Positions 1 through 35,189 of a DNA stretch of 64,000 nucleotides are shown piece by piece. The stretch lies in assembly GCA_035771165.1 (NCBI GenBank), contig JAWNZC010000445.1, positions 2,585,001-2,649,000 on the forward strand. The letters are read 5' to 3'. The stretch comes from Paragorgia papillata. Lineage: Eukaryota > Cnidaria > Anthozoa > Scleralcyonacea > Coralliidae. The stretch's first letter is position 1; each line of letters opens with the position of its first letter. The notes under the pieces are model-generated. The model was given only the letters and a program-made list of their open reading frames with translations, ran no database searches and was not told where the DNA came from. The translations under genes were made by a program, and so were the position numbers.

Positions 1-42
1 ACAAACAAACAAACAAACAAACAAACAGACTGCCAGGCAGGC

Positions 43-137
<95 letters not shown>

Positions 138-138
138 G
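1..138. repeat. Compound tetranucleotide microsatellite
   Basis: The first 28 bases are ACAA-type repeats. A short GGCA-rich transition follows, then an almost uninterrupted CAGA tract to about base 138. It is low complexity with no coding potential and is probably in a BABAM1 intron. Confidence 0.95.
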
Positions 139-259
139 GTGAAAACGTAACCTCCTGGCGAAGGTAAGAAACAAAGTACGTCGGGGACTCGGAGACTGCA
201 TTGTTTTGAATTAAATTTGTGTGATAATTGGAATTGTATTTTCTTTAATAAACCTTTAG

Positions 260-23612
<23,353 letters not shown>

Positions 23613-23649
23613 CTCGCTTCATTTCTTCACCACTTAAAGGGGATTGGCA

Positions 23650-24060
23650 TTAAAAATTAAGTTTGTCTTATTTCAAAGAACACATTAATTGACAAAGTAT
23701 CATTTTTGCAGTTTCACGTTTCCTTGATTCGTTGTTGAGATTTCAGGTTGTTTGATATGCAAATTAGACATTTTGACGTCACTTGTGCATAATGAAGTAT
23801 CGGAGAAGATAATATATCTTTGCTATGATCAAACGAAATTAATCCGAAGGAAGCGCGTGGGCGTGTTTTTCCCAAAGCAAAGATATTTAACCTTCTCCGA
23901 TCTCTTTTTAGCAAAGATATTTAACCTTCTCCGATAACTCATTATGCACACGTGACGTCAAAATGTTTAATTTGCATATCAAGCAAGAAAATGAAAAACT
24001 TCAAAAGATGTTACTGTGTCATTTTAAATGTTCTTTCAAACAAGACAAACCTAATTTTCG
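23650..24060. mobile_element. Foldback MITE in the BABAM1 3' flank
   Basis: Outer arms are 23655-23683 (aagtttgtcttatttcaaag) and 24030-24058. Inner arms are 23750-23808 and 23926-23982 (atatgcaaattagacatttt and its inverse). The middle holds two direct copies of agcaaagatatttaacctt, at 23875 and 23910. Confidence 0.8.
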
Positions 24061-24308
24061 TTTCACGCACTTAGTTTAGAAAATGATGATGTACTGGAGA
24101 TGCAAGTGCATTTCAACCAACCACATAATGTGTGTTTTCAAGAAATTGTTTTCAGGCTCCACGGGTCCAAGTAAAAACCATTAAATTCGACTGAAATTCG
24201 ACGTTTAACTCGACGTCGCATTTACGTCGCATTACCGACGAAGTTAATTCGAATTAAATTCGTTTGAATTAAATTCGTCTATTGTGCGACGTTTAGCGCA
24301 GGCCTAAG

Positions 24309-24697
24309 GGCTGTTCATATGAGGCAGGTTGCCAGGCTGATTTTTACGAAAATCTTTCTATGACTGCAAAATAGAATTAGAATATATTACCCTGTCTGCT
24401 ATACTTACAAAAAACGAAGGCAATTCTGCTTTGTTATGTCATTCTTCATTTAATTTCTCAAATATAGTGCTTTATATGAACAGCCTTTGAGGAGCTGTTC
24501 ATATGAGGCGGGATAGCCCGGCGCGAAAATCTTTGTATGACTTCAAAGAAGAATTAGAATACCACGTGTGCTATACTTACAAAAAAACGAAGGCAATTCT
24601 GCTTTGTTATATCATTCTGCATTTTTTAAAACTCGCAATAAGATTTTCATGACATAAAATCAGCCCAGTAACCAGGCTAGCCTGCCTCATGAACGAA
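24309..24697. mobile_element. Two tandem copies of a short TIR element
   Basis: Copy 1 (24309-24486) begins GGCTGTTCATATGAGG and ends TTTATATGAACAGCC. Copy 2 (24492-24697) begins GCTGTTCATATGAGGCGGG and ends CTGCCTCATGAACG. Both share the middle aaaacgaaggcaattctgct. No coding capacity. Confidence 0.8.
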
Positions 24698-24983
24698 CCT
24701 CTAAGAGTCGAATGTAATTTAAATAAATACTGAATTAGTATTAATACTTATTATTACATGTAATACGAGTGAGGCAGTAATCATGATGTCTATCCTTGCA
24801 TGACGAATAAATGGCGTTGCTCGTAAAATAATTTGGTGTTAGAGTATATGCTGCAATGATAAGAGTGCTAAATGCAGCAATGGGAATGTAAGGTCGATTT
24901 ACTTTAAGGTTATTTATCAGTTGTTTACTTCTAAAGCTTTGGCTTTTTAAAGGCAATTATTTTCAACTGACGTGTAGCCTACG

Positions 24984-25170
24984 TATAGACCTTATTCAAA
25001 AATGGCCACCGCATTATAATTCTTTTATGTGCATATAAATTAGCCCTTATGACCTCGTTTTAAAGTAAAAATTATTTTGAATTTCACACATGAAAACGAG
25101 TTCATAAGGGCTAATTTATATGTATATAAAAGAATTTTAATTCGGCGGCCATTTTTGAATAAGGTCTATA
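24984..25170. mobile_element. 187 bp foldback MITE
   Basis: The arms start tatagaccttattcaaaaat and end attttgaataaggtctata. They stay complementary over about 70 bases per side, around a short AT-rich loop. Confidence 0.88.
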
Positions 25171-25288
25171 GCAGTCGGTGTTTGGGGTGAGGAGGACTTT
25201 AAAATTTAAAGGACATTGCACCCCCTATATAAAGTAGAACAAAAGCGATCTTGAATTGCTGATGGTCTGACCCTGACTTGAAAACTGA

Positions 25289-25940
25289 AAGTGGTTCTCT
25301 GATGAAAATATTGTTGGCCATGTTTTTGCATAACCCTAAAGATGTTATGAAGTTTGTATTTTGGAGCGCCGCCATTAAAGTGGTCGAGCTTGAGAAGAAT
25401 GAGTTGAGAAAGCTTATGACGTCATAGACTCAATAACAACAACAACCCTTTTGTTGACAACAACAATGATCTTTTGTTTTTGTTGAGTCTATGACGTCAT
25501 AAGCGCTCCTCAACCATTGAACTAAAAATAACTGGAACGCTACGTTCAGTAAACTGCGCATACAAATCTTGAAGCCAAAATTTGACTCCCATGAAGCCAG
25601 TTTTGACTCCCAGACACGCACTTCCACGCGTGTTTCTACTTTTTTTGTTTTGGCCGTGTTTGTTTTTTTCGTGGAAAGGCTGGGTACGACTTGCATAATT
25701 TGGCTTCAAACTTCCGGTTGAACGTAGCGTTCCAGTTATTTTTAGTTCAATGTCCTCAACTCATTCTTCTATAAAAAAAAACAATTTAATGGCGGCGCTC
25801 CAAAATACAAACTTCGCACGTAAAATACAACTTTGTTTTTGAAAATTTCGAAATGAAACTTCGCACAATTACCAACTACCATAATATCTTTGATATTATG
25901 CAGAAACATTACCAACAATATTTTCATCAGAGAACCACTT
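25289..25940. mobile_element. Foldback element, copy 1, with a nested MITE
   Basis: The ends are AAGTGGTTCTCTGATG and CATCAGAGAACCACTT. The subterminal parts (gcgccgccatt, tatgacgtcatagactcaa) pair with their inverses. A second copy lies at 26698-27163. This copy is interrupted by the element at 25515-25752. Confidence 0.85.
25515..25752. mobile_element. hAT-like MITE nested in the foldback element
   Basis: The TIRs start CATTGAACTAAAAATAACTG and end with the exact inverse, over more than 30 bp. An 8 bp direct repeat TCCTCAAC lies on both sides (25507-25514 and 25753-25760), as expected for hAT-type insertion. Confidence 0.88.
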
Positions 25941-25948
25941 GAATTATT

Positions 25949-26084
25949 TATAAGTAATATTGGGCATTTCACTCGATTACATAGCATGTTCTTAAAATGT
26001 ATATATTCTACACTCGAATTTTCCTTCACCCAAAATCCTTAGAACATGCTATGTAATCGAGTGAAATGCCCAATATTACTTATA
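25949..26084. repeat. Perfect-arm palindrome around a repeated loop
   Basis: Arms of about 44 bp (ttataagtaatattgggcat ... and the inverse) enclose a ~50 bp loop starting cttaaaatgtatatattc. The loop occurs again as a direct copy at 26267-26320, next to the tRNA-derived element. Confidence 0.85.
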
Positions 26085-26151
26085 ATATACCCAATTCTCT
26101 CCTGGCATTACCACCTTATTATATATACAGAACTCTCGATCAAGCTCTCGG

Positions 26152-26340
26152 CAACGCCCTCCGTGGCTCAGTGGTCAGAGCATTGCACTAGAATCGCAAG
26201 GTCGTGGGTTCAATTCCTGCCGGAAGGCCTGTGTAGTTGCATTTTTCATAACTGGTCCCGGTTTGGTCTTAAAATGTATATATTCTACACTCGAATTTTC
26301 CTTCACCCAAAATCCTTAGGACATGAATTATTTATAGGTT
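26152..26340 (+). mobile_element. tRNA-derived SINE
   Basis: The segment 26155-26228 folds like a tRNA. The acceptor arms are gccctcc/ggaaggc, the A box is TGGCTCAGTGG and the B box GGTTCAATTCC. The anticodon loop ctagaat would give AGA (Ser). Mismatches in the acceptor and anticodon stems and the unrelated downstream tail argue for a SINE head, not a functional tRNA gene. Confidence 0.7.
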
Positions 26341-26697
26341 GGTAACTATTTTAACATCCCACTTGCATGCAGTAGGAAAATATAATAGTTCGTACAATCA
26401 TCGAAAAGGGATGATTTTTTGAAACCTGAATGTTTACTCTAACGGCTATTATTTTCAAAACATTGAAAAGAGAAGTACCCTCGTATATCAATAAAAAAAA
26501 TTATCGTCTCCAAAAGTATTTGCTCTATCTTTTTGTTCACGTTTTTGCAAACTTCCATGTGCTCGATGAAAACTGTATTTTTGGTATAATGAAGCTGCGG
26601 CGTTTGAGTTCAATCGCTCAACTGTTTATTGATATATTAATAAGCGAAAAAGAAAAGATTCGTGCACGGTCAGAACGATTTCTCCATCGACTGTTAA

Positions 26698-27163
26698 AGT
26701 GGTTCTCTGATGAAAATATTGTTGGTAATGTTTCTGCGTGATCCAAAAGATATTCTGGTACTTGATAGCAAAGTTTCATTTCGAAATTCTCAAAAACAAT
26801 GTTGTATTTTACGTGCAAAGTTTGTATATTTTGGAGCGCCGCCAATAAATTGGCCGTGTTTGAGAAGAATGAGTTGAGGGGAACTTATGACGTCATAGAC
26901 TCAACAAAAACAAAGATCATTGTTGTTGTCAACAAAAGGGTCATTGTTGTTATTGAGTCTTATTCTAGACGTCATAAGCTTCCTCGACTCCTTCTCAAGC
27001 TCGGCCACTTTAATGGCGGCGTTCCAAAATACAAACTTCACACGTAGTAAAATATCAAGTAAAATATCACCTTTTCTTCAACGAATTTCACGATTACCAA
27101 CTACCTAACATCTTTAGGATTACGCAAAAACATTGCCAACAATATTTTCATCAGAGAACCACT
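26698..27163. mobile_element. Foldback element, copy 2, flanked by TTAA
   Basis: The ends are AGTGGTTCTCTGATGAAAAT and the inverse ATTTTCATCAGAGAACCACT. TTAA flanks both sides (26694-26697 and 27164-27167), as for piggyBac-type insertion. The internal arms carry gacgtcat and runs of caaca/tgttg. Confidence 0.82.
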
Positions 27164-27492
27164 TTAATAATGGCCAAACAAGATATTCTAATTTTAACTT
27201 TTATGCCCTACTGCTTTTAATTTTAAAAATGTATTATGGAACCACGTTAGTTAGTCAGCAACAATTTTTTAATCATTTTATTAGATGGTGACCGACTTTA
27301 GTAGATTAAAATTAATAATATAGATTGTAGTTTAAAGCTGATATAATTCAGCATATACATATATCTTATATTTAATTTGCATTTCTTATTGTAATCTTTT
27401 AAACCTTGTAATATTTAGTTACAGTGGGGGCCACAAATTTATTAGCTTTGGCTTTGTTATTTAGTCACGATCAGAAATGGCGGCTGTCGATG

Positions 27493-27685
27493 CTCGCGAG
27501 GAGCTATCATTACCTTCAAATTATGAAGCTTAACCAACATTAAAACCACCATCTGATTGGACAACCTTTTAAAACGCCCTCTAGGATTTTTAGCTTTATG
27601 TGTTCAAGATTAACATCCCGCATGTGGGATGGTTATATTAGATGGTTAAGCTTCATATTTTGTAACCGATGATACCTCGAGCGAG
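27493..27685. mobile_element. Foldback element
   Basis: The arm 27493-27537 (containing attatgaagcttaacca) is inverted at 27643-27685 (tggttaagcttcatatttt). From 27690 to 28120 there is a GC-richer stretch with no recognisable gene. Confidence 0.65.
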
Positions 27686-28123
27686 ATACGGGCTAACCCG
27701 TATTACTACGCATGCGTAGAACGAATATCTTGCGTTTTAGCGCGCTGTGTAATTGACAGTTTGGGCGTCTCGCTTTAAAAGCGAATATGTAAACGTCATC
27801 AATACACGACCGACAGGAGCGAGAACACCCCGAGCTCAAAGTCAAACATCTCCGCTCAAAATCGTCGCTCGACCATAATTCTTCTACGAGCGCATAGCAC
27901 GAAGGTTGGGCTTGCCATAGAATACGGTTTGTTGACAACTCGTGGAATTTTCGCGATGTACGAACCCATTACCCTTCTCAAATTCATCAGTTTTAAATGT
28001 CCTCAGAACTCACTTGAGCCAGCACGCACGTGGACTGCGAACTGCCCCATGAAAGTAGTTACCCTCCTGAAATAAAAACTTAACTTTATTTTGTTTGGAA
28101 AATACATTTAGAAACGTATCAGC

Positions 28124-28447
28124 CGTTCCTCACGTTGTAACCAATAAACTATTGTAATTGTAAGAGCATTGTAGGCAATAAATTATTGCATTGTAATGCT
28201 AGAAGAGGTTATTAATGAAAACCTCTCCCCCCCCGAACCCCAGAACCCTAACCTGACAAAAAATGAATTTCCCGGGGGTTACCCTAACCCTAACCCCAAA
28301 AGTGTCGGGGGGGTTTATCCACCTCGTCCCCGTCCATCCACCGTCGTTACCAAACATTGTGGGATGCGCAGTGATATTACAATGCAATAATTTATTGCGT
28401 ACAATGCTCTTACAATTACAATAGTTTATTGGTTACAACGTGAGGAA
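28124..28447. mobile_element. Foldback MITE with a G/C-rich, telomere-like core
   Basis: Arms of about 75 bp (cgttcctcacgttgtaacca ... and the inverse) enclose a core with two CCCTAA units at about 28282 and GGGGGG/CCCCCC tracts. Confidence 0.85.
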
Positions 28448-28579
28448 TGGGTGACGTATCTCCACGATCTGAGGTCACGTGTAACCAGGACATGATTCAA
28501 ATTTTTGGCGCTGACCAAAAGAATCGTGGCCTCTGGGGACGAGAATAAATCACGGATAAAAGCGAGTTGTGATAGTGGC

Positions 28580-28720
28580 ACTCATGCAATCGGTCAGCAA
28601 TTCTGCTAACAAGTTGTAACAAGCTAACAAGTTGTAACAAACTTGTTAATCTATCGGCAAGGCCAAGGCAGTCATCAAGCTTGCGATCAACAAGTTTGTT
28701 GCAACTTGATGTTTGTGCAG
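28580..28720. repeat. Short aacaagttgtaacaa repeats
   Basis: Direct and inverted copies of gctaacaagttgtaacaa occur close together between 28608 and 28700. No gene is seen. Confidence 0.6.
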
Positions 28721-29127
28721 AACCATAGCACATCAGTGAAACAATCCGCAACATGCTTGTTCATGATATATATAACGAGTGTTACAACAATTACAAACAA
28801 GCCTGTGAACAGTCAACCTGTTACAGAATTGTCACATAGTTCGAGATATAGTCATCACTAAACACTCCCTATTTAGACCTAAAAATGTGGTTAAATGTAA
28901 ATTCTCCTCCAAACTGATGGAGGAAATGCCATTTCAGAGGTTTCAGAAATCCAAAATTTGCTGAGGGACAACCCCCAGAGCCCCTTAAATAACGTTATCA
29001 TGCACACTGGTTTGCACCCGTCAAATTTTCATAAGTCGATTCAAACGTAATGAGAAACTCATTTTTCATCAGCGAAATAGATATTGTTTTCCGGCGTTGT
29101 TTTGTATGTGAATTCTCTGTTATAAAA

Positions 29128-29286
29128 TAAATGGTTCATGGTTTTGCGAGCTCTCCATGGGTATGGATGCACTTGGAAAGTTGGGAGAGCACTAAAAAAT
29201 CTAGTAATTACGCTTTTTTCGTGCTCCCCAACTTCGTGCGTGCATCCATAACTCGATGGAGCACGCCAAACCATGAACCATTTCTT
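29128..29286. mobile_element. Imperfect foldback element
   Basis: The left arm aaatggttcatggttttgcg pairs with the right arm ending aaaccatgaaccattt, with several internal mismatches. Confidence 0.7.
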
Positions 29287-29829
29287 AAATACTGAATTCC
29301 TCAGCCTCGGCTGTTATACTGAAATTGAAATAACTTTTATCATGACGCAGAACGCGTCATTTTGATGCGCAGTCGAGATTGCGAACTGGCTTATAGCTAG
29401 CTTTATCCTTTTTCTCTGTCTAACACCAACGATCTAGACAATCGCGTGTAGGCAAGGAAGGACCAGTGAGCTCTATATAAAACTGGAGTGATACCTGCTG
29501 TTCATTCACCGCGCAAAGACTTGTTACGTGACCGCTATACGCAACAAAAAGTGTAACCTCTTTACCTTTTACAATTATTTATTTAATTAACAAGAAACTT
29601 AGAACAGATATTGAAAATGTCTATAAAGATTAAAACTAAACTAAAGTTCAGAAACTTAGTAACATACTTAATTCTATATATAATATATTTACGTAATTAC
29701 TAAATGACATCATAGCTGACTCATGCCAAGTCACAAGTATTTACTAATTGGTTACAAGTACTTATTATGTTCAGTGATCAAATAACGTCTAGTTAATTAA
29801 CTGTCTTAGGATAGGCACATGTGGGTCTA

Positions 29830-29885
29830 AAGTACGTATAGTTCCAGTCTCCTACGCGGTGTTTTGACTGGAACTATACGTACTT
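29830..29885. repeat. Perfect 20 bp inverted repeat hairpin
   Basis: aagtacgtatagttccagtc and its exact inverse are separated by a 16 base loop. No T run follows, and this is eukaryotic DNA, so it is not called a terminator. Confidence 0.9.
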
Positions 29886-30152
29886 CAGGAACAAAAGGAT
29901 CGCGGGCTCCGGGAACAAGATTGCCACAACTGGGAAGGACAGATATACCACATGAAACATTAATTACTCTGTGCAGCTACCCATGACGTGTGTGTTTTCA
30001 AGGGAAAGTAATTTGTGCATACCTAATTTTAACACTTTCTTAAAATTCGTTTTAGCTATACACACACAACGTATATTAAAGAGTTCCATATTTTTTATGT
30101 GAGAGTTAAACGTTTGGCATGGATGTACTTTATGATGTCACAGTGGTCACAC

Positions 30153-30916
30153 GCCATCTTGAATTCGCAATGCATTGTGGTCTATCCAGGGTAACAAGCT
30201 TAATTAAAATGGTGATTGCTTAGTGTGAAGACACAATGAGGTAAATTTATCTTTATAAATACTTTCGTGGCCGGCAACAATGTCTATATATCAACGTTGT
30301 AATATTAGTGAAAGTAATAATGCTTGGACCGACGTATAATGATACATTTGTCATGAATCTATTCTATAGCTAAAGCCCTAATCAAACGGGAACGCAAGTC
30401 ATCGCAAGTTGGCAGTCATGCACGCTCTCAGCCAGCCGCTCTTAATAGTTTCCCGAAAATATCATGTACCGTGACAAAGTTAAAACTTGTTTAAAACACT
30501 CATGAAACCTTTATTTTGTTAATATTAATTTGGGCGTTGAAACGACCGCCACAGAAATTCTGACTGCCAACTTGCGATGACTTGCGTTCTCGTTTGATTA
30601 CAAATTTACAATCTCGTTCCCAGAGCCCACGTTCCCCACCCGGGAAACGAGAGACTCTGGGATAATCCGTTTCATATCGATATTTCATTGGCTGATATTT
30701 CATGATTACTCTTCTTCCAGATAACAAGAATCATGTGATGGCGTGAACGGATTATCCCAGAGTCTCTCGTTTCCCGGGTGGGGAACGTGGGCTCTGGGAA
30801 CGAGATTGGTTTGATTAGAGCTTTATACATCCGAGAATTGTTGCTTTTACCAATATCACAATGATTAGTTGATTATACCCTGGATAGACCACAATGCATT
30901 GCGAATTCAAGATGGC
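30153..30916. mobile_element. Three-shell nested foldback element, 764 bp
   Basis: Outer arms (41 bp) are 30153-30193 and 30876-30916, starting gccatcttgaattcgcaatg. Middle arms are 30380-30418 and 30561-30600. Inner arms are 30608-30672 and 30746-30808. No open frame of note. Confidence 0.85.
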
Positions 30917-30979
30917 GCCGCACATTGTCAACTCGATCTAAAGAACTTTATAAGTAATATTTTGAAAACACAAGCGGTG

Positions 30980-33420
30980 GAAAACATGGATAGATTACGC
31001 CATCCAATACGCCATCATTCTAATTAAAATCTGTACAGCTGTACAGAAACACCATTTAATAGTACGCCATCAAACGCCATACCGTGGAATACGCCATCCA
31101 TGGACGTTATAATTCCAATTTCTCGTTCTCCCAAACTTCCCCTCGTGTTTCTATAACTAACTCTATAGCTCTAAAATGTTTTATATTTCTTAAATAACCT
31201 TCAACTCGAGCTACTATTTTTAGTGTACTGCGGTATAAATATTTGTAAAGAAATAAAGAATGTCGTCTGAATGTTCGGCGACCCGCGAGCGATCAAGACA
31301 GGCCCTTCGTCATCATGCATGGTCACTGACTACATAGTCAGAGTGAAACATGTAGCTTATACAAACTACCACTTATATAGTGGGATAGTAATGAGACTAA
31401 AATAACTAAGCCAAACGCCCCCATTTGAGTCATGCAGATGCGAATAAACTGGCTCCTAATTGTGTGTGGGAGGCTGAGTGTGGGAGGTAAATAACCATGG
31501 AATAATGTGACATTTGTCTGCCCGTGCTAGACTAAATGATTCACTCTGGGAAATTAAATAAATGAAAAGTTTTGTTTTGTTCATGTGGATAAAGTTCCAC
31601 TGGCACTGAGTTTGAAAATAACAAGCTTTTCTTGTCTTTTGCGGCTATCATTATATACTATACCATCAGATCTGGGTGACTTGGCATCATACCTAATTAT
31701 AAGAATTTTTATTCACTGCACATTTTCGTTCAAAGTTTAGCCGGGCAGGAGCGCGCCCGTGAAAATTTCTGACCACCATTACCGATCACGCCAAACAGTT
31801 CGGACTTCGGACCACAACGCCAAGATGATGCAGGGAATGGGGAGAGTGAGTCACGCCAATATTACGCAATATCAGGATGCGAGGGCCATTACTTTGTTTA
31901 CATGAATTACTGATTTACTGTGATTATCATTGTATATTTGTATTCACTGTTTGTGTGTATATCGTTTAGTAGTTTAGTTTTTTTGCTCATTACCTCATTT
32001 TTTTGTTAATTAACTATTTATCAAAACATATTTTAATATTTCATCACTGCACATTTTACATTTTATCACTGCACATTTTACTTTTATCACTGCACAAATT
32101 GGTTATCACTGCACACTAAAATTAGGTATGCTTGGCATAATCTTGACTTTCATGTCCAAAACAGACGCATTGTTTGTCACGCTAACAGGTTTGTTATGCA
32201 GGCATGCATCTTGCATTGTTAAGTTCCCTATGGTGTCCTTAATTACAGAGCTAAGATCCGTTCAGATAATACGGCTGTATGTCAAAAAGATACGCCTACC
32301 AGTTTCACCGATAAAGATCAAATGTGCATATTGCGCACCCACTCGCACGCGGGCAGGTGACATTTACTGCAGGAAATGTTGGACGGAAAGTGCATGCATG
32401 TAAAAACTATGCCGAATGGACAGTGGCGTCGTGGGAGCTGTTCAACAGGGGGGGCTCAAGTCCAAAATTTTCCGACAGGTGTATTTTTTCTTAATTTTTC
32501 AAAAAAGAAATTATAGCGATTTCATCACAAAGTTTTCTGATCTAAAAAACTACAGTATACAGTAGGTTTAACAGTCTACAGGTTTGAATCACTTCAATCT
32601 AAATTATACGTTCCGTGTCCACGCAGAAGATTACGTTTCCACACCACTTAATATTTACAACTACAAGACTCCATGTTTGCCTATATTATTTTGTCATGAA
32701 GTACACAGGCTTAAAAAAGCGGCCAACAAGAACGCGAAGTTATCCAGCGAAATTTGCCTTGTTCTGTTGTTCACGCGCTAACTTATTTTATAATGAAATA
32801 GGTCGGTATAGCACTACTATGAGTTATGACAAATGCCTGGCAGGATAATCTGAGTTCACTGTGGCTGACAACATGAACAAACTGGCCGAAACAAGCCGAT
32901 CTAGTATAGTCATTACATTATTGTAAACAATCTATTGTCAACTGATGATCAAGTTTTACGACAACCACAACATTTTCAAATAGTAGGCCAGACTGATATA
33001 GAGTTAATTGCCATTGAAACGAATGTAACAAAGGGTACAGGAGCTAGAAAGGTATCCCGACTGGTGCCGACAAGTTTTACTTATTAGTCAGGTTACAAAG
33101 ATTTTTCAGAGGAGAAAAAGGAGTAGAGAAACAACCGTTATATAACGTGAGGAACTCTGCATTAAGTTTTTATTGCGTATTAAATGTATTTCATGTGTTA
33201 CCCAACATTCCTATAGTCAACCAATCATTGATTCTATTTCATACGTTAAAATTCGACAGGTGCGCCGCGGGACAGAGACGTACATCAGTGGAGCGGGCAT
33301 CTGAGAGGTCGATCGCCATTTCTTATGGTATATGTATAATGATGACTGCAATAGTCACATTTAAAAAACTCACATTTTCAAACTTAAGTTTAATAATAAA
33401 CAAAAGCTTTTCAATTACTT
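30980..33420. other. Gene-poor stretch with minor repeats
   Basis: Repeated tacgccatc words lie at 30990-31100, a fragment of the 34.9 kb foldback family at 31125-31200, and four copies of tatcactgcaca at 32040-32115. No recognisable gene or splice-bounded exon was found. Confidence 0.5.
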
Positions 33421-33428
33421 AACCCCCT

Positions 33429-33720
33429 CAGGGGCGCAACTAGAAAATTTCGAGGGCAGGGGTTGAACGCAAAAAAAGGGCAAAGTCATTCAGTATTCTA
33501 AACAATTTGGGAGTAGAAGCCAAGCAGAGATTCTAAGGGGGTCCGGGGACGTGCCCCCCCGGAATATTTTTGAATTTTGGGTCTCTGAAACAGCATTTCC
33601 TGCATTTTGAGGACGCTTTTCTCGTATTTTCGGTTGCGGAAATTTTTATTTTGGTCTCGCATTATTTAAAATTTATCATAATTATATTCAGTCTAGCTGC
33701 CGCCCGGGCCCACTGCTAGA
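33429..33720. mobile_element. hAT-like dispersed repeat, one end
   Basis: It begins CAGGGGCGCAACTAG, a hAT-type terminus. It contains the word gcatttcctgcattttgagg, which recurs with variation in the window (for example 48421, 58340 and 58990). The matching right terminus is not seen. Confidence 0.5.
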
Positions 33721-33976
33721 AGCCTGAGTGTCGCCAGATTTGCGGAGAATTGTATTGCGTACTACAACAGACGATTAATTATCTATTACGTACGCTGCAT
33801 GCAGTAGCTAGCTGCATGATGGATGTTGAAAATAGCAACAACTTCACATTGCTTAGCTATATCAAACGTTAATTTCAATTATTCCATGCATTAGCTAGCA
33901 GTATTAGTTATACTATGGTATTACTAATAGTGATATTTTAGGAGCTTGTTTGAACATATAGGTTATAAACTTCTCC

Positions 33977-34703
33977 CAGGGGGGAGGGTACTCTGGAAAT
34001 TTTGCCACCGTGACCTCAAAATCCTGATCCTATCTCAGACCTAAAGAGGCGATTTTCATACCCTATCCCAGACCTAAACTAAAAAATATCGGTACCCTAT
34101 CCCAGAACTGGTGTCACATCAGCATCCATCCCCAATCCCAGACCAAAATATGCACCCTATTCCAGACTCCACACCCTATAGGGCAGCACACACCCATATC
34201 CCTTATACGAGAGTACCCTCCCCCCCCCTCCCTGGGAAACTTCTCAGCTCCATTCTTCTCTTGTGCAATAAGATTTTTTATGTTGAACATTAAGTAAAAA
34301 CATACTGTTCAAACAAAATTTATTCTACATTTTAAATAAAAATATATAAATTTAATGGCTGCATGAGATCACTATATAGCCATTGATTCTGTATTTAACT
34401 GATTCACTATTGTTAAATACTTTGTTTGAATCTTAAATGTAAATGCCTGTTGTTTTATGATCTTCCAGTTGCTTTTACTTACATTCAAAATGTTTTCTGA
34501 CAATTACCATCTTCAGAGAAGTTTTCCATTGCATGCATCTGTTGGTAGTCATCATTATGGTTTATAAAATAACATTTGGAAGAAAAAAAATTGGTACCCT
34601 TCCCCAATCTCAGACCAAAATATGCACCCTATTCCAGACTCCACACCCTATAGGGCAGCACACACCCATATCCCTTATACGAGAGTACCCCCCCCTCCCT
34701 GTG
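33977..34703. repeat. Dispersed CCCTATCCCAGACC-type repeat, two partial copies
   Basis: Copies at 33977-34235 and 34593-34703 share about 80 bp nearly exactly (atgcaccctattccagactc). A third relative lies at 49738-50012. They are flanked by G or C homopolymers. Confidence 0.8.
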
Positions 34704-34872
34704 AAAGCCCAGTGATTGGTTGAAAGCCGTGTTTCTATAACTTTATGGAAACACGGCAAGGCCCACACCTGATGTAGGATACATATCTTATGAAGAGTAA
34801 GGAGAATTTACACTTTATATATATATACACATTTTATTTTTACATTCTATACCTATTTTCGACAGGTTATTT

Positions 34873-35071
34873 TATAAAGGAAATAGAAAACATTTTTTCC
34901 ATGTTCCCATAGAGTGATAGAAACACTTGTGGAAGTTTGGGAGAACTCGAAATAGTGTGGAACCACTCACCCTGTGGGCTCGTGTTCCCACTACAATTTC
35001 TCGTTCTCCCAAACTTCTACTCGTGTTTCTATAACTCTATGGAAACATGGAAAATGTTTTCTATTTCTTAA
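34873..35071. mobile_element. Foldback MITE
   Basis: Arm 34873-34955 (ggaaatagaaaacatttttt ... gtttgggagaactcg) is inverted at 34994-35071. A related fragment lies at 31125-31200, and a small palindrome of the same type at 34727-34756. Confidence 0.85.
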
Positions 35072-35090
35072 ATACATGTATGTGACATAA

Positions 35091-35179
35091 AGCACTGGTT
35101 GCATGGTTGGTGTGCTGGCTGATGTGTTCCAAACATGTCTTACAACAACCACAACATGCCAGCCATGCAACCAGTGCTG
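35091..35179. repeat. Inverted repeat, 22-29 bp arms
   Basis: agcactggttgcatgg at the left pairs with ccatgcaaccagtgct at the right. Confidence 0.85.
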
Positions 35180-35189
35180 TCGCATCACA

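Noticed and set aside
26155..26228. Functional tRNA-Ser(AGA) gene
   Set aside because: Stem mismatches, the lack of a long variable arm expected for Ser, and a SINE-like tail argue against it.
26430..26741. 103-codon plus-strand open frame
   Set aside because: It is AT-rich, shows no known domain or splice context, and runs into a foldback element.
27693..27938. 81-codon minus-strand open frame in a GC-richer region
   Set aside because: No similarity recognised and no supporting start or splice context.
32128..32403. 91-codon frame with CxxC pairs resembling a zinc ribbon
   Set aside because: Only two CxxC pairs near the end, otherwise no pattern, and it is surrounded by repeats.
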